DNA of 55,555 nt from Dehalococcoidia bacterium (lineage in GTDB: Bacteria; Chloroflexota; Dehalococcoidia; Lucifugimonadales; Lucifugimonadaceae), in assembly GCA_002708085.1 (NCBI GenBank), contig PAOU01000011.1, positions 1 through 55,555 of the forward strand. Direction: 5' to 3'. Position numbers and translations under genes: made by a program. Shown here one piece after another: positions 1 through 8,732 of the stretch. The notes under the pieces are model-generated. The model saw nothing but the letters and a program-made list of their open reading frames with translations, ran no database searches and was not told the DNA's origin. Numbering within the stretch: the first letter of the stretch is position 1; each line of letters starts with the position of its first letter.

Positions 1-1
1 T

Positions 2-460
2 GACCTAGAAGAGGCAGGAGGAGGATTTGGTGTACATATCGCAGATATAGAAATTGATGAAAATACTGGAAAAACCGATGTAGTTAGATACACTGCAATT
101 CAAGATTGTGGAAAAGCAATTCACCCTTCTTATGTTGAAGGACAATTACAAGGAGGAGCAACTCAAGGTATAGGTTGGGCTTTAAATGAGGAATATTATA
201 TGAATTCTGATGGAGTGATGGAAAATTCTAGTTATTTAGATTACAGAATGCCTATTTCTTTAGATCTTCCGATGATTGATACAATTTTAGTAGAAGTTCC
301 TAGTGAAGAGCATCCATTTGGTGTGAGAGGAGTAGGTGAAACACCTATTGTGCCTCCAATCCCAACTATTTCTAATGCTATTCATGATGCAATAGGAATT
401 AGAATGTCTAGTACCCCAATGAAACCTTCTAGTATTATAGAGGGTTTAAAAAATAAATAG
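2..460 (+). CDS. Xanthine dehydrogenase/CoxL-family molybdopterin-binding subunit, C-terminal part
   Basis: This is the last ~152 residues of a large molybdenum hydroxylase subunit. The frame is open from the window edge, so the ORF-track start at 200 is an internal Met. The visible part has the family signatures: the glycine-rich GGGFG stretch at the edge, GQLQGGATQGIGWAL, and near the end GVRGVGETPIVPP, which contains the GVGE segment carrying the catalytic glutamate in this family. Such subunits hydroxylate aromatic heterocycles, aldehydes or CO with a pterin cytosine dinucleotide cofactor, usually with separate FAD and 2Fe-2S subunits. The substrate cannot be told from this fragment. A MoaD-like carrier follows 5 bases later, which fits a molybdenum-cofactor context. 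Family is clear; substrate is unknown. Confidence 0.9.
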   Translation, partial: DLEEAGGGFGVHIADIEIDENTGKTDVVRYTAIQDCGKAIHPSYVEGQLQGGATQGIGWALNEEYYMNSDGVMENSSYLDYRMPISLDLPMIDTILVEVPSEEHPFGVRGVGETPIVPPIPTISNAIHDAIGIRMSSTPMKPSSIIEGLKNK

Positions 461-465
461 TTTTC

Positions 466-729
466 ATGGCAATTGTTTATCTACCATATAAACTAAGACA
501 TTTTTCTATTGAATCAAATGTCATAGATGTAGAAGGGAAAAATTTAAAAGAATTGATAAACAATTTAGAAAAATTATTCCCTGGGATTAAATCAGAATTA
601 GTTGAAAATGAAAAACTTAAACCTGGTCTTTCAGCTGTTATTGATGGTCGTACTACTAGATTAGGCTTAATTCATAAAATCAATGAAAATTCTGAAGTCC
701 ATTTTCTACCTGCAATTGCTGGAGGATAA
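466..729 (+). CDS. MoaD/ThiS-family sulfur-carrier protein
   Basis: An 87-residue beta-grasp protein ending in Gly-Gly, the C-terminus that is thiocarboxylated in MoaD and ThiS. The N-terminal strand (MAIVYLPYKLRHF) and the late SEVHFLPAIAGG are typical of MoaD-like carriers. MoaD donates sulfur for molybdopterin dithiolene synthesis, and its position 5 bases after a molybdenum hydroxylase supports that role over thiamine synthesis. No MoaE is visible in the window, so the partner must lie elsewhere or the carrier is a special-purpose paralog. The GGA GGA codons for the tail double as the Shine-Dalgarno sequence of the next gene. Confidence 0.85.
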   Translation: MAIVYLPYKLRHFSIESNVIDVEGKNLKELINNLEKLFPGIKSELVENEKLKPGLSAVIDGRTTRLGLIHKINENSEVHFLPAIAGG

Positions 730-730
730 T

Positions 731-1333
731 TTGGTTACTCAATATAATGAGAATTTTCCCTGGAGAATATTCGTAAGCATGAATGTTCCATATATCATTG
801 GAAAAGAATTATCTGAAATTAAAAACCTAGTGCCTGATAGTTACAAACACTTATTGAAATGGGTAGATTTATCATTGATCCACTGTACATTAATATTTAT
901 TGGCGATTCTGTAGAAAATCAAGTTATATCTGTAAGGGAAGTTATAGAAAATCTTAAGTTTGATTATGAAATTAATACATTTGTTGAAGAATTTGGATTT
1001 TTACCAAATCAAAATCATCCGAATGTTTTTATTGCTAAGTTAAACCAGTCCCCCGAAATGTTTCATCTATATAATCAATTAAGATCAAAATTGTTAGAAA
1101 ATAATTTTAAATTACAAAAAAAATTTATTCCTCACATTACAATTGCTAGAATAAGAAAAAATTATTCTAAAAAAGAATTAAAATCTTTTATTTCATTTTT
1201 CCAGAAAATGGAATATCTGAAGAAAATTTCTTTTCAGTTTAAAAAAATTAGTGTAATTCGGAGTATTTTGAAAACTGAAGGACCTGATTATAAAATTTTA
1301 TCCGAAATCTCAATACAAAGTGACAACACATAG
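731..1333 (+). CDS. thpR: RNA 2',3'-cyclic phosphodiesterase / 2'-5' RNA ligase family protein (2H phosphoesterase)
   Basis: A 200-residue 2H phosphoesterase. The two H-x-T motifs are visible as IHCTLIFIG and PHITIARIR, the paired catalytic histidines of the family, which opens RNA 2',3'-cyclic phosphates and can reversibly join 2'-5' ends in vitro. I start it at TTG 731, one base after the moaD stop, because GGAGG sits 5 bases upstream. The track's ATG at 683 lies inside moaD. The ATG at 779 would delete the first conserved strand (WRIFVSMNVP). The physiological substrate is not known. ileS follows after 16 bases. Confidence 0.85.
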   Translation: MVTQYNENFPWRIFVSMNVPYIIGKELSEIKNLVPDSYKHLLKWVDLSLIHCTLIFIGDSVENQVISVREVIENLKFDYEINTFVEEFGFLPNQNHPNVFIAKLNQSPEMFHLYNQLRSKLLENNFKLQKKFIPHITIARIRKNYSKKELKSFISFFQKMEYLKKISFQFKKISVIRSILKTEGPDYKILSEISIQSDNT

Positions 1334-1349
1334 AATGTAAAATTAAATT

Positions 1350-4300
1350 ATGACAGAAAAGCAGAAACAAGAAAAATTTTATTCAGATTTACAACCTAAA
1401 CCTGATTTTGCTCAAATAGAATTAGAAATTTTAAATTTTTGGCAAAATGAATCTATATTTAAAAAATCTGTAAATGGGAGATCTGATAAGAATGAATATG
1501 TTTTTTATGATGGTCCTCCATTTGCTAATGGATTACCTCATTATGGGCATTTATTAACTGGATTTGTAAAAGATATTATTCCTAGATACCAAACAATGAT
1601 TGGAAAAAGAGTAGATAGAAGATTTGGGTGGGATTGCCATGGTTTACCTGCAGAGATGGAATCAGAAAAAGAGCTAGATTTAAATGGAAGATCAGAAGTA
1701 ATAAATTTTGGAGTTAAGAAATTTAATGATCATTGTAGAGAATCTGTGATGAAATACACTAAAGAATGGGAGACCACAGTTAATAGACAGGCTAGATGGG
1801 TCGATTTTCGAAATGATTACAAAACTTTGGACCTTAATTATATGGAATCTGTAATTTGGGCATTCAAGAAACTTTGGGACAAAGGTTTAATTTATGAAAA
1901 AGCAAAAGTAATGCCTTATTCTTGGAAAGCCGAAACACCACTATCAAATTTCGAAACTAGACTAGATGATTCATATAGAGAAAGAGTTGATCCCGCAGTA
2001 ACTGTAAAATTTTCTTTGAATGATTCTGATTTAGGAGATTCGATTGATGTTTTAGTATGGACTACGACCCCTTGGACATTACCATCAAACCTTGCTTTAG
2101 CAGTAGGCTCAGACATTACTTATTCAATTTTTTCAAATGGAAATAATTATTTATTGATAGCTGAAAATACTGTAGAAAAATATAAGAATGAATTAGAGGG
2201 AATGGAAAAAATAAAAACAATTAAAGGGGAAATTCTTATTGGAAAAAGCTATAAGCCAATTTTTGACTATTTTTCAGATACTGAAAATGCATTTAGAATC
2301 CTTGAAGCAGACTTTGTGAATACAGAAGAAGGAACAGGAATTGTTCACATGGCTCCTGGTTTTGGAGAAGATGATCAAATTGTTTGTGAATCAAATGGTA
2401 TTCCTGTTAAAAGCCCAGTAGATTCAAGGGGGAATTTCACTTCTGAAATCTCAGATTATGAAGGAATGCTAGTATTTGATGCTAATAAAGAAATTATTAA
2501 ATATTTAGATTCTAGAAATATTTTATTTAAACATGAAGAATATTCTCATAGTTATCCTCATAGCTGGAGAACAGATGAACCTCTAATTTATAAAGCGGTC
2601 AATTCTTGGTTTGTTGAAGTTACAAAATTTAGAGACAGGATGTCGGAATTAAATCAACAAATAAATTGGATTCCTAATCATATTAAAGATGGAGCATTTG
2701 GTAGGTGGTTATCAGGAGCAAGAGATTGGTCAATTAGCAGGAATAGGTTCTGGGGAACTCCTATTCCAGTATGGAAAAGTGATAATCCTAATTATCCTAG
2801 AGTAGATGTTTATGGAAGTTTAGATGAAATTGAGAAAGATTTTGGTGTAAGGCCGACTGATCTTCATAGGCCCGCAATTGATGAACTTACACGTCCTAAT
2901 CCAGATGATCCTTCTGGCAAAAGCATGATGGTTAGAGTGGAAGAAGTGTTGGATTGTTGGTTTGAATCTGGATCTATGCCATTTGCTCAGGTTCATTATC
3001 CTTTTGAAAATAAGCAATGGTTTGATTCTCATTTTCCAGCAGATTTTATAGTTGAATATATTGCGCAAACACGGGGTTGGTTCTATACACTTATGGTTTT
3101 AAGTACGGCTTTATTTGATAGCCATCCTTTCAAGAATGCAATAGGTCATGGAGTAGTTGTAGATGAGACTGGATCTAAACTTTCTAAGAGATTAAAGAAT
3201 TATCCTTCTCCAGAAGAGGTATGGAACAAATATGGTTCAGATGCACTTAGATGGTTTCTGGTATCGTCTCCAATTTTAAAGGGGCATAACTTAGAAATTG
3301 ATAGAAAAGGCTCTGGCATCGAAACCTCTTTAAGGAAAGTCATAGTACCTATTTGGAATTCCTTATACTTTTTTATTCTTTATTCAAACCTTGAAGGAAT
3401 TAAAGGACAAGATATAAACACATCAAATGTTTTAATTGATAAATATATTTTAGGAAAAACTAGAAAATTGATTGAAGATGTAAATTTGCATATGAAAAAT
3501 TATGAAATTACTGAAGCATGTTCAAAAATTTCTGATTTTATAGATGTTTTAAATAATTGGTATATTAGAAGAAGTAGACCAAGATTTTGGGATAATATTA
3601 AAAGCTCTGAAGTTTTAAGTGCATATAATACTTTATATACTGTTCTTAAGAGTTTTTTTAGGGTGTTATCTCCATTTTTGCCTTTAATTTCTGAATATGC
3701 TTACAAAAAACTTACTAATGAAAAAAGTGTTCATTTGCAAGATTGGCCATCAATAGACGATTTTCAAGAAGAAAATAATTTAATAGAGAAAATGGATTTT
3801 GTTAGACAGATTGTATCGGTAGCATTATCTATTAGAAAAATAAATAATCTTAGAGTGAGACAACCTATTAAATCAGTAACAATTATTTCTCCAGATTTAA
3901 ATGTTGACTGGCTAGATGAATATGAAAGTCTTATTAAGGAAGAAATAAATTCAAAAGAAATAATTTATTCAAAAGAATCATATTCTTTAGATGGTTATAG
4001 TCTTACATTAAATCCACGTGTATTAGGCCCAAAACTGAGTCATGATGTACAAAAATGTATTATTGCTGCTAGAGAGGGAAGATGGGAGCAGGATGACCAA
4101 GGAAGAGTAATAATAGAAGGTTATATTTTGGAAGAGAATGAATTTTCTATAAATCCTGTATCTACTGAAGAAAAAGGAATACAAAAGGTTATTGGATTTA
4201 ATGTATTTGTGAAATTAGATTTAAATATTTCTCCTGAATTAGAATCAGAAGGATTAGCTAGAGACCTTGTTAGATTAATTCAGAACATCAGAAGAGATAC

Positions 4301-4505
4301 AAAATTAGAGGTTACAGATAAAGTGAAAGTTGAAGTTTTTTGTACTGAAAAAATGAAAAAATCATTTATGGGTCACTATCAATATATTGCAGATCAAATT
4401 TTGGCAGACTCATTAAGTTTTTCTCAAGAGGTTAAAGATCGTGATGATTTAATTTCTGAAAAAATTTCTGGAGAAAGAGTAAATATATCTGTTTTGAAAA
4501 AATGA
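1350..4505 (+). CDS. ileS: Isoleucyl-tRNA synthetase, IleS2 (eukaryote-like) type
   Basis: A 1051-residue class I synthetase that charges tRNA-Ile. The HIGH motif appears as PPFANGLPHYGHLLTG (~residue 65) and the KMSKS motif as GSKLSKRLKNY (~610). The editing domain lies between them, with TTTPWTLPSN near residue 235. The opening PDFAQIELEILNFWQ and the long C-terminal region after the anticodon domain match the IleS2 clade, which is typically more mupirocin tolerant than IleS1. The nucleotide-binding motif is canonical HxGH, not the rearranged form reported in hyper-resistant enzymes. The gene converges on htrA with a single base between stop codons. Function is certain; the IleS2 assignment is by length and motif style. 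Confidence 0.97.
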   Translation: MTEKQKQEKFYSDLQPKPDFAQIELEILNFWQNESIFKKSVNGRSDKNEYVFYDGPPFANGLPHYGHLLTGFVKDIIPRYQTMIGKRVDRRFGWDCHGLPAEMESEKELDLNGRSEVINFGVKKFNDHCRESVMKYTKEWETTVNRQARWVDFRNDYKTLDLNYMESVIWAFKKLWDKGLIYEKAKVMPYSWKAETPLSNFETRLDDSYRERVDPAVTVKFSLNDSDLGDSIDVLVWTTTPWTLPSNLALAVGSDITYSIFSNGNNYLLIAENTVEKYKNELEGMEKIKTIKGEILIGKSYKPIFDYFSDTENAFRILEADFVNTEEGTGIVHMAPGFGEDDQIVCESNGIPVKSPVDSRGNFTSEISDYEGMLVFDANKEIIKYLDSRNILFKHEEYSHSYPHSWRTDEPLIYKAVNSWFVEVTKFRDRMSELNQQINWIPNHIKDGAFGRWLSGARDWSISRNRFWGTPIPVWKSDNPNYPRVDVYGSLDEIEKDFGVRPTDLHRPAIDELTRPNPDDPSGKSMMVRVEEVLDCWFESGSMPFAQVHYPFENKQWFDSHFPADFIVEYIAQTRGWFYTLMVLSTALFDSHPFKNAIGHGVVVDETGSKLSKRLKNYPSPEEVWNKYGSDALRWFLVSSPILKGHNLEIDRKGSGIETSLRKVIVPIWNSLYFFILYSNLEGIKGQDINTSNVLIDKYILGKTRKLIEDVNLHMKNYEITEACSKISDFIDVLNNWYIRRSRPRFWDNIKSSEVLSAYNTLYTVLKSFFRVLSPFLPLISEYAYKKLTNEKSVHLQDWPSIDDFQEENNLIEKMDFVRQIVSVALSIRKINNLRVRQPIKSVTIISPDLNVDWLDEYESLIKEEINSKEIIYSKESYSLDGYSLTLNPRVLGPKLSHDVQKCIIAAREGRWEQDDQGRVIIEGYILEENEFSINPVSTEEKGIQKVIGFNVFVKLDLNISPELESEGLARDLVRLIQNIRRDTKLEVTDKVKVEVFCTEKMKKSFMGHYQYIADQILADSLSFSQEVKDRDDLISEKISGERVNISVLKK

Positions 4506-4506
4506 A

Positions 4507-5586
4507 TTAGTTATTCTTTTTTCTTAATTCTATGTTAAAAGAAATATCTTTTTTTTGTCTTTTGCCTTTTAAATTTATGGAATTTCCTAGTTTGTAGCTC
4601 CACAATCTACTATAAAATTCTCTGCTGGATTTTACTGGCTCTGATTCTACATGTGTTATTAAATCTCCGGCTTTAATCCCCGTTTCAAATGAAGGTGAAT
4701 TTTCTTCAACTTCCATTATAAGAATCCCATCTATTGTTTTGTATTCACAGGTTTTATATCCCCAATTACAATATGTTTTAGCTTGTTCTTGGGTTAGTGT
4801 TCCTAACTCCATCCCCAACCATGGAATAATAACTTCACCAAATTTCATCAGATCATCTGAATATCTTTTAACTAAGTAAGAACTTATGGCGAATCCAATG
4901 CCTTCTGCTCTACTTAACAAAATAGTATTTAATCCTACGAGTTCTCCTTGTAAATTTACTAATGGTCCTCCAGAGTTTCCTTGGTTAATAGCAGCATCAG
5001 TTTGAATCATATCAGTAAGAATCATTCCTGATTCAGTCTTTATACTTCTATTTAATGCACTTACTATTCCTAGTGTGACAGTAGGGCCACCCTCTAAACC
5101 AAAAGCATTACCTAAAGCTATAACCCAGTCTCCTGTTTTAAGGGTATCGTCTTTCGAGAAAGTAAGAGGCTGTAAGTTTTTTTTAGGAATTTTTAATAGA
5201 GCTATATCACTACTTGGAAATTTGCCAACTACAGAAGCCTCATAAATATTGCCATCATGTAAGGTCACTGAGATAGTATTAGCTTTTGAGATAACATGAT
5301 CATTGGTAACTATAAAGCCATCTTCAGTTATAATTACACCAGAACCATCTGCAGTCTGTGTTCTTTGACGTAGAAAAAAATCTCGTTCCACAGTTGATAT
5401 ATTTATTGCGACTACAGAAGGTGAAATCTTTGTGATTACCTTGTTCAGGCTGGGTAAAATAATATTTTCTTCTTCTAGAATTTCTATCGATGAAATTTCC
5501 TTATTTTCTTCTTCTTTTGAGGAACAACTAAGAAGTATTAGGGAGAAAATAGAGATTAAAAAGATATAAAAAGTGTGTTTTAACAT
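4507..5586 (-). CDS. HtrA/DegP-like trypsin-fold serine protease, predicted lipoprotein
   Basis: A 359-residue HtrA-family protease. The N-terminus is a hydrophobic signal ending in a lipobox (LILLSC, Cys about residue 21), followed by a charged linker, so it is predicted to be a lipid-anchored extracytoplasmic protein. The catalytic triad is visible: His in TNDHVIS, Asp in SDIALLK and Ser in NQGNSGGPLVN. One PDZ domain occupies the last ~100 residues (GILIMEVEENSPSFETGIKAGD). HtrA proteins remove misfolded envelope proteins under stress. It is divergent from trkH across 115 bases. Overall length is normal for a one-PDZ member. Confidence 0.93.
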   Translation of the reverse strand: MLKHTFYIFLISIFSLILLSCSSKEEENKEISSIEILEEENIILPSLNKVITKISPSVVAINISTVERDFFLRQRTQTADGSGVIITEDGFIVTNDHVISKANTISVTLHDGNIYEASVVGKFPSSDIALLKIPKKNLQPLTFSKDDTLKTGDWVIALGNAFGLEGGPTVTLGIVSALNRSIKTESGMILTDMIQTDAAINQGNSGGPLVNLQGELVGLNTILLSRAEGIGFAISSYLVKRYSDDLMKFGEVIIPWLGMELGTLTQEQAKTYCNWGYKTCEYKTIDGILIMEVEENSPSFETGIKAGDLITHVESEPVKSSREFYSRLWSYKLGNSINLKGKRQKKDISFNIELRKKNN

Positions 5587-5630
5587 TGTAATTTTTATAA
5601 AATTTTGAATAGAGTAATAGGTAGAGAAAT

Positions 5631-5661
5631 TTTATAATTGTTTTTTAAATGTAATTATAAA
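5631..5661. promoter_or_regulatory. Inverted repeat in the htrA/trkH divergent promoter region
   Basis: Perfect 9-base arms TTTATAATT and AATTATAAA are separated by 13 bases, midway in the 115-base gap between two divergent genes. Each arm contains a TATAAT-like hexamer, one on each strand. The arms could therefore be opposing -10 boxes or an operator. I see no convincing -35 partners, and the AT-rich background makes short palindromes common. Confidence 0.3.
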
Positions 5662-5701
5662 TCCTCTTAGAGAATAATAAAAATTTTTTTGGAATCTATA
5701 A

Positions 5702-7159
5702 TTGGAGAGACAATCAAGAAATAGAGTAATTTTAACTCCTAGAAATTCAGAGATTTCTTCTATAAATTTTAAGATCAAGAAAAGAAAATCTGTATTTAGG
5801 GGACCTTCATCTTTAATGTTGGTTGTATATGGTTTTTTATCTTTAATTTTTATAGGAGCATTTTTACTTTTTTTACCTATTTCTCACTCAGGGAATTTTA
5901 ATGTTTCATTTGTAGATGCTTTATTTACAGCTACTTCTGCTGTTACTGTAACTGGTTTAGTTGTTTTAGATACAGGTTCAACATGGTCATTTTTTGGAGA
6001 ATTAATAATAACTATGTTGATTTTTATAGGAGGCTTGGGTATTACCACTAGTGCTGCATTTCTTATAGTGATAATGGGCCAAAAAGTTGGTTTTCAGAAT
6101 TTATTATTAATTAGAGAAGAAATCAGATCTCAAGGTTTATCAAATCTTGGTTCATTAGTTATAAATGTAGTATTTTTAACATTAATTATTCAAATAATTG
6201 GTTCAATTATTTTTTTCTTTTCATTTTCTATTTTAATTCGAGAGTTTGATGAGTTTTCTTTAGGTCAGTTAATATGGTTGAGTGTTTTCCATTCTATTTC
6301 TGCTTTTAACAATGCTGGATTTGAAACTTTAAGTATCTTAGGAAGTGAAAGTTTAACAATATTCAAATATAAACCTTTAATATTGATGATTTTTTCAACC
6401 TTAATAATTATAGGAGGATTAGGTTATTTTGTTTTACATGATTTAGTCCACCATAGAAGAATAGGAAAAATTAAATTTAGATTAAAGTTATTTTTGGAAA
6501 CTAGGCTGATTCTTTTGGGTTATCTAATACTAATATTGTTCGGATTTTTATTCATTTTTATAGGAGAGTTTTCTAACCCAAACACTTTAGGAAACATGGA
6601 TTTGTCTAATAAAATTTTTAATAGTTTTTTTGGTTCCATTACGTCTAGATCAGCAGGATTTAGTACATTTGATTATGCTGATCTTACCGGATTCAGCTTA
6701 TTAATTACTGAGATCTTAATGTTTATAGGAGGAGCTCCTGCTTCAGTAGCTGGAGGTATAAAAATCACTACATTTGTTGTATTAGCTTTAGCGGTTTTTT
6801 CTTTTTTAAGAGGAAGGAAAAGTGTTACGATCTGGAGAAAGAAAATTCCCCAAGAAACGATTAATCATTCAATTGTAGTTATTATAATCTTGGCACTTAT
6901 GATTCTTATCTATATATTTTTTATAACTTTATTAAATAATGAGATACAATTTGATAAAATTGTTTTTGAGGTAATTTCGGCTTTTACCACTACTGGTTTA
7001 AGTACAGGGATTACTTCAGAAGTATCAATATTAAGTAAATATTTATTGATTTCTGCAATGTTTATAGGTAGATTGAGTAGCTTGGTTTTGATTTTTCTTT
7101 TAACAAATTCAAGAGAACCAAATTACAATTTATCCGAAGAAAAAATAAGAATTGGTTAA
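5702..7159 (+). CDS. trkH: TrkH/KtrB-family potassium uptake channel subunit
   Basis: A 485-residue polytopic membrane protein of the Trk/Ktr family that moves K+ across the cytoplasmic membrane. All four selectivity-filter segments keep their central glycine: SAVTVTGLVV, FNNAGFETLS, TSRSAGFSTF and FTTTGLSTG. A ~35-residue basic N-terminal tail precedes the first helix. The start is TTG 5702; the only upstream signal is a weak GGA about 9 bases before it, so the true start could be further in. The gated RCK partner (trkA) follows 21 bases downstream, which marks this as a channel with ligand-controlled gating. The order channel-RCK-Usp-RCK-RCK looks like one operon. Confidence 0.93.
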   Translation: MERQSRNRVILTPRNSEISSINFKIKKRKSVFRGPSSLMLVVYGFLSLIFIGAFLLFLPISHSGNFNVSFVDALFTATSAVTVTGLVVLDTGSTWSFFGELIITMLIFIGGLGITTSAAFLIVIMGQKVGFQNLLLIREEIRSQGLSNLGSLVINVVFLTLIIQIIGSIIFFFSFSILIREFDEFSLGQLIWLSVFHSISAFNNAGFETLSILGSESLTIFKYKPLILMIFSTLIIIGGLGYFVLHDLVHHRRIGKIKFRLKLFLETRLILLGYLILILFGFLFIFIGEFSNPNTLGNMDLSNKIFNSFFGSITSRSAGFSTFDYADLTGFSLLITEILMFIGGAPASVAGGIKITTFVVLALAVFSFLRGRKSVTIWRKKIPQETINHSIVVIIILALMILIYIFFITLLNNEIQFDKIVFEVISAFTTTGLSTGITSEVSILSKYLLISAMFIGRLSSLVLIFLLTNSREPNYNLSEEKIRIG

Positions 7160-7180
7160 TTGGTATTTAGGTGAAATAAG

Positions 7181-7864
7181 TTGGCTAGTAGACAAATAGT
7201 GGTAATAGGGTTAGGAAGGTTTGGCACGCGGGCTGCGAGAACTTTATATCAACTTGGTCATGATGTAATGGCAATAGATCTTGATGATAGAAAAGTACAA
7301 GCTTTAACTGGAGTAGTTACTCATGCAGTCCAGGCTGATGCTACTGATGAAGTGATGTTAAAAGAATTAGGAGTTGATAATTTCCATTATGCTATTGTAG
7401 CTATTGGAAGGAACACAGAGGCTTCTATAATGGTTACAGTATTATTAAGGGATCTAGAAATTCCTGTAATAGTCTCTAGAGCTCAGAGTGAATTGCATGG
7501 AGAAACATTAAAAAGAATAGGTGCCTCTAAAACAGTTTTTCCAGAAAAAGATGTAGGTGCTAGTTTAGCTCATGATTTATTTCTTCCAGGTGTTGAGCAA
7601 TATTTAGAATTAACATCTTCATTTGGAATAAGTAGAGTTCTAGTTCCAATAAAATATGTTGGACATTCTTTGAAAGATAGTGGATTTAGTAATGCTAGAG
7701 ATAAGTATGGAGTTGTAATTCTGGCTATTCAAAGAAGAGATGATGTTATTTTAAACCCTGATGAAGATGAATTATTTGTGGATGATGATGTTCTATTAAT
7801 AGCAGGGACAGATGATAGAGTAGTAAGAGTAATAGGTACTCAAAGCTTAGAAAATGAAATATAG
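7181..7864 (+). CDS. trkA: TrkA/KtrA-type RCK regulatory subunit of the potassium channel
   Basis: A 227-residue cytosolic gating protein. The N-terminal RCK_N Rossmann domain begins VVIGLGRFGTRAARTL, with an intact GxGxxG, an acidic residue ending strand 2 (AIDLDD) and QADATDEVML. The RCK_C domain is in the last ~85 residues (GHSLKDSGF, DDDVLLIAGTDD). Such subunits bind nucleotides and open or close TrkH. The start is TTG 7181 with an AGGTG Shine-Dalgarno 7 bases upstream. This is the most canonical of three RCK-like proteins encoded in a row here and is the likely main partner of TrkH. Confidence 0.93.
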   Translation: MASRQIVVIGLGRFGTRAARTLYQLGHDVMAIDLDDRKVQALTGVVTHAVQADATDEVMLKELGVDNFHYAIVAIGRNTEASIMVTVLLRDLEIPVIVSRAQSELHGETLKRIGASKTVFPEKDVGASLAHDLFLPGVEQYLELTSSFGISRVLVPIKYVGHSLKDSGFSNARDKYGVVILAIQRRDDVILNPDEDELFVDDDVLLIAGTDDRVVRVIGTQSLENEI

Positions 7865-7876
7865 ATAAGTGTTTTT

Positions 7877-8317
7877 ATGTTGTTTGATAAAATTTTAGTG
7901 TTATTGGGTGACTCTTCTTATGATGATATTTTGGCAGAAGAAATGGGTGATCTTGTTAGATCTTCTAGAGGGTATTTAATTGTAGTAAAACCTAAGATTA
8001 TTCCAAGGAAATTTCCTGAAGATGCATCTTTAAATCATTTAAATGTTAATTCTGATGAACAATTAAAAAATTTTGCAAAAAAGACGAAATTAAAAGAAGG
8101 TAGGAGATTGAAATTGGAAAATCCTCAATCTAGAGACTTAAATAGTGTAATAACGTCTTTTCTGATTCAGGAAAATCCTGATTTATTGGTTATTCCTTAT
8201 GACCTTATTTTTAATAAAAAAAATCAAGAAATTTTATTTCATCAGAATAGAATTGAAGATATATTGATTGATAATAGGTGTAGTTTATTAATCTGGAAGA
8301 ATCAAAAAAATACTTAG
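7877..8317 (+). CDS. Divergent universal-stress-protein-like domain protein
   Basis: A 146-residue soluble protein with the outline of a Usp fold. It has an N-terminal strand with the start of a nucleotide-binding domain (MLFDKILVLLGDSSYDDILAEE) and a middle ITSFLIQENPDLLVIPYD, resembling the helix-strand that precedes the ATP-binding loop in UspA proteins. A final strand follows (RCSLLIWKN), equivalent to the usual CPVLIV end. I do not see the GxxGxxxxGS(S/T) ATP loop, so nucleotide binding is doubtful. It sits 12 bases after trkA inside the potassium cluster and may be a regulatory component of uptake. The assignment is by pattern only. Confidence 0.55.
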   Translation: MLFDKILVLLGDSSYDDILAEEMGDLVRSSRGYLIVVKPKIIPRKFPEDASLNHLNVNSDEQLKNFAKKTKLKEGRRLKLENPQSRDLNSVITSFLIQENPDLLVIPYDLIFNKKNQEILFHQNRIEDILIDNRCSLLIWKNQKNT

Positions 8318-8324
8318 GTTTGAT

Positions 8325-8732
8325 ATGAGAATTTTAATTTTTGGGTCTTATAATATTAAATTGTTTTCACATGTATTCGATTTCGATGATCATGATGTTT
8401 TTCTTTTGCTAAGTAAAGATGAAAAATCACGCTACAATAATTTGATTGAAAAATGTGAATCGAATTTTTTTAATTTTAGCAATTTTTCTGATATAGATTT
8501 TTCTGAATTTGATAAATTTGATTTGTTCATTGTTTCTTCTGGTAATGATAGTGTTAATTCTTTATTCATTCATCGATTAGATCAAATTTATCCTGATCAT
8601 AGAAAAATTGTTTTTATAAAAGATTCTCAATTTGCAGAACTACAACGTGATTTTGGATTTAATGTGGTATCTTCTGATGAGATTCTTAGAGAGAATATTA
8701 TTGATATTTTAGGAGGATTAATTGATGAATGA
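8325..8732 (+). CDS. Degenerate RCK_N (TrkA-N)-like protein
   Basis: A 135-residue protein with the size and order of one RCK_N domain. Strand 1 is MRILIFGSYN. A later FDLFIVSSGNDSVNSLFIHRL matches the TrkA-N stretch where residues contact the cofactor. KIVFIKDSQFAELQRDFGFNVVSSDEILRENII matches the end of the domain. The glycine-rich GxGxxG loop is missing (GSYNIK instead) and there is no RCK_C domain, so it probably does not bind NAD or ATP. Its last 8 bases overlap the next gene, an intact RCK protein, which suggests translational coupling and a heteromeric gating ring. The role is inferred from context. Confidence 0.55.
   Translation: MRILIFGSYNIKLFSHVFDFDDHDVFLLLSKDEKSRYNNLIEKCESNFFNFSNFSDIDFSEFDKFDLFIVSSGNDSVNSLFIHRLDQIYPDHRKIVFIKDSQFAELQRDFGFNVVSSDEILRENIIDILGGLIDE

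Noticed and set aside
683-730. ATG 683 start for the 2H phosphoesterase
   Set aside because: The added residues are the moaD coding region read in another frame; TTG 731 has GGAGG at good spacing.
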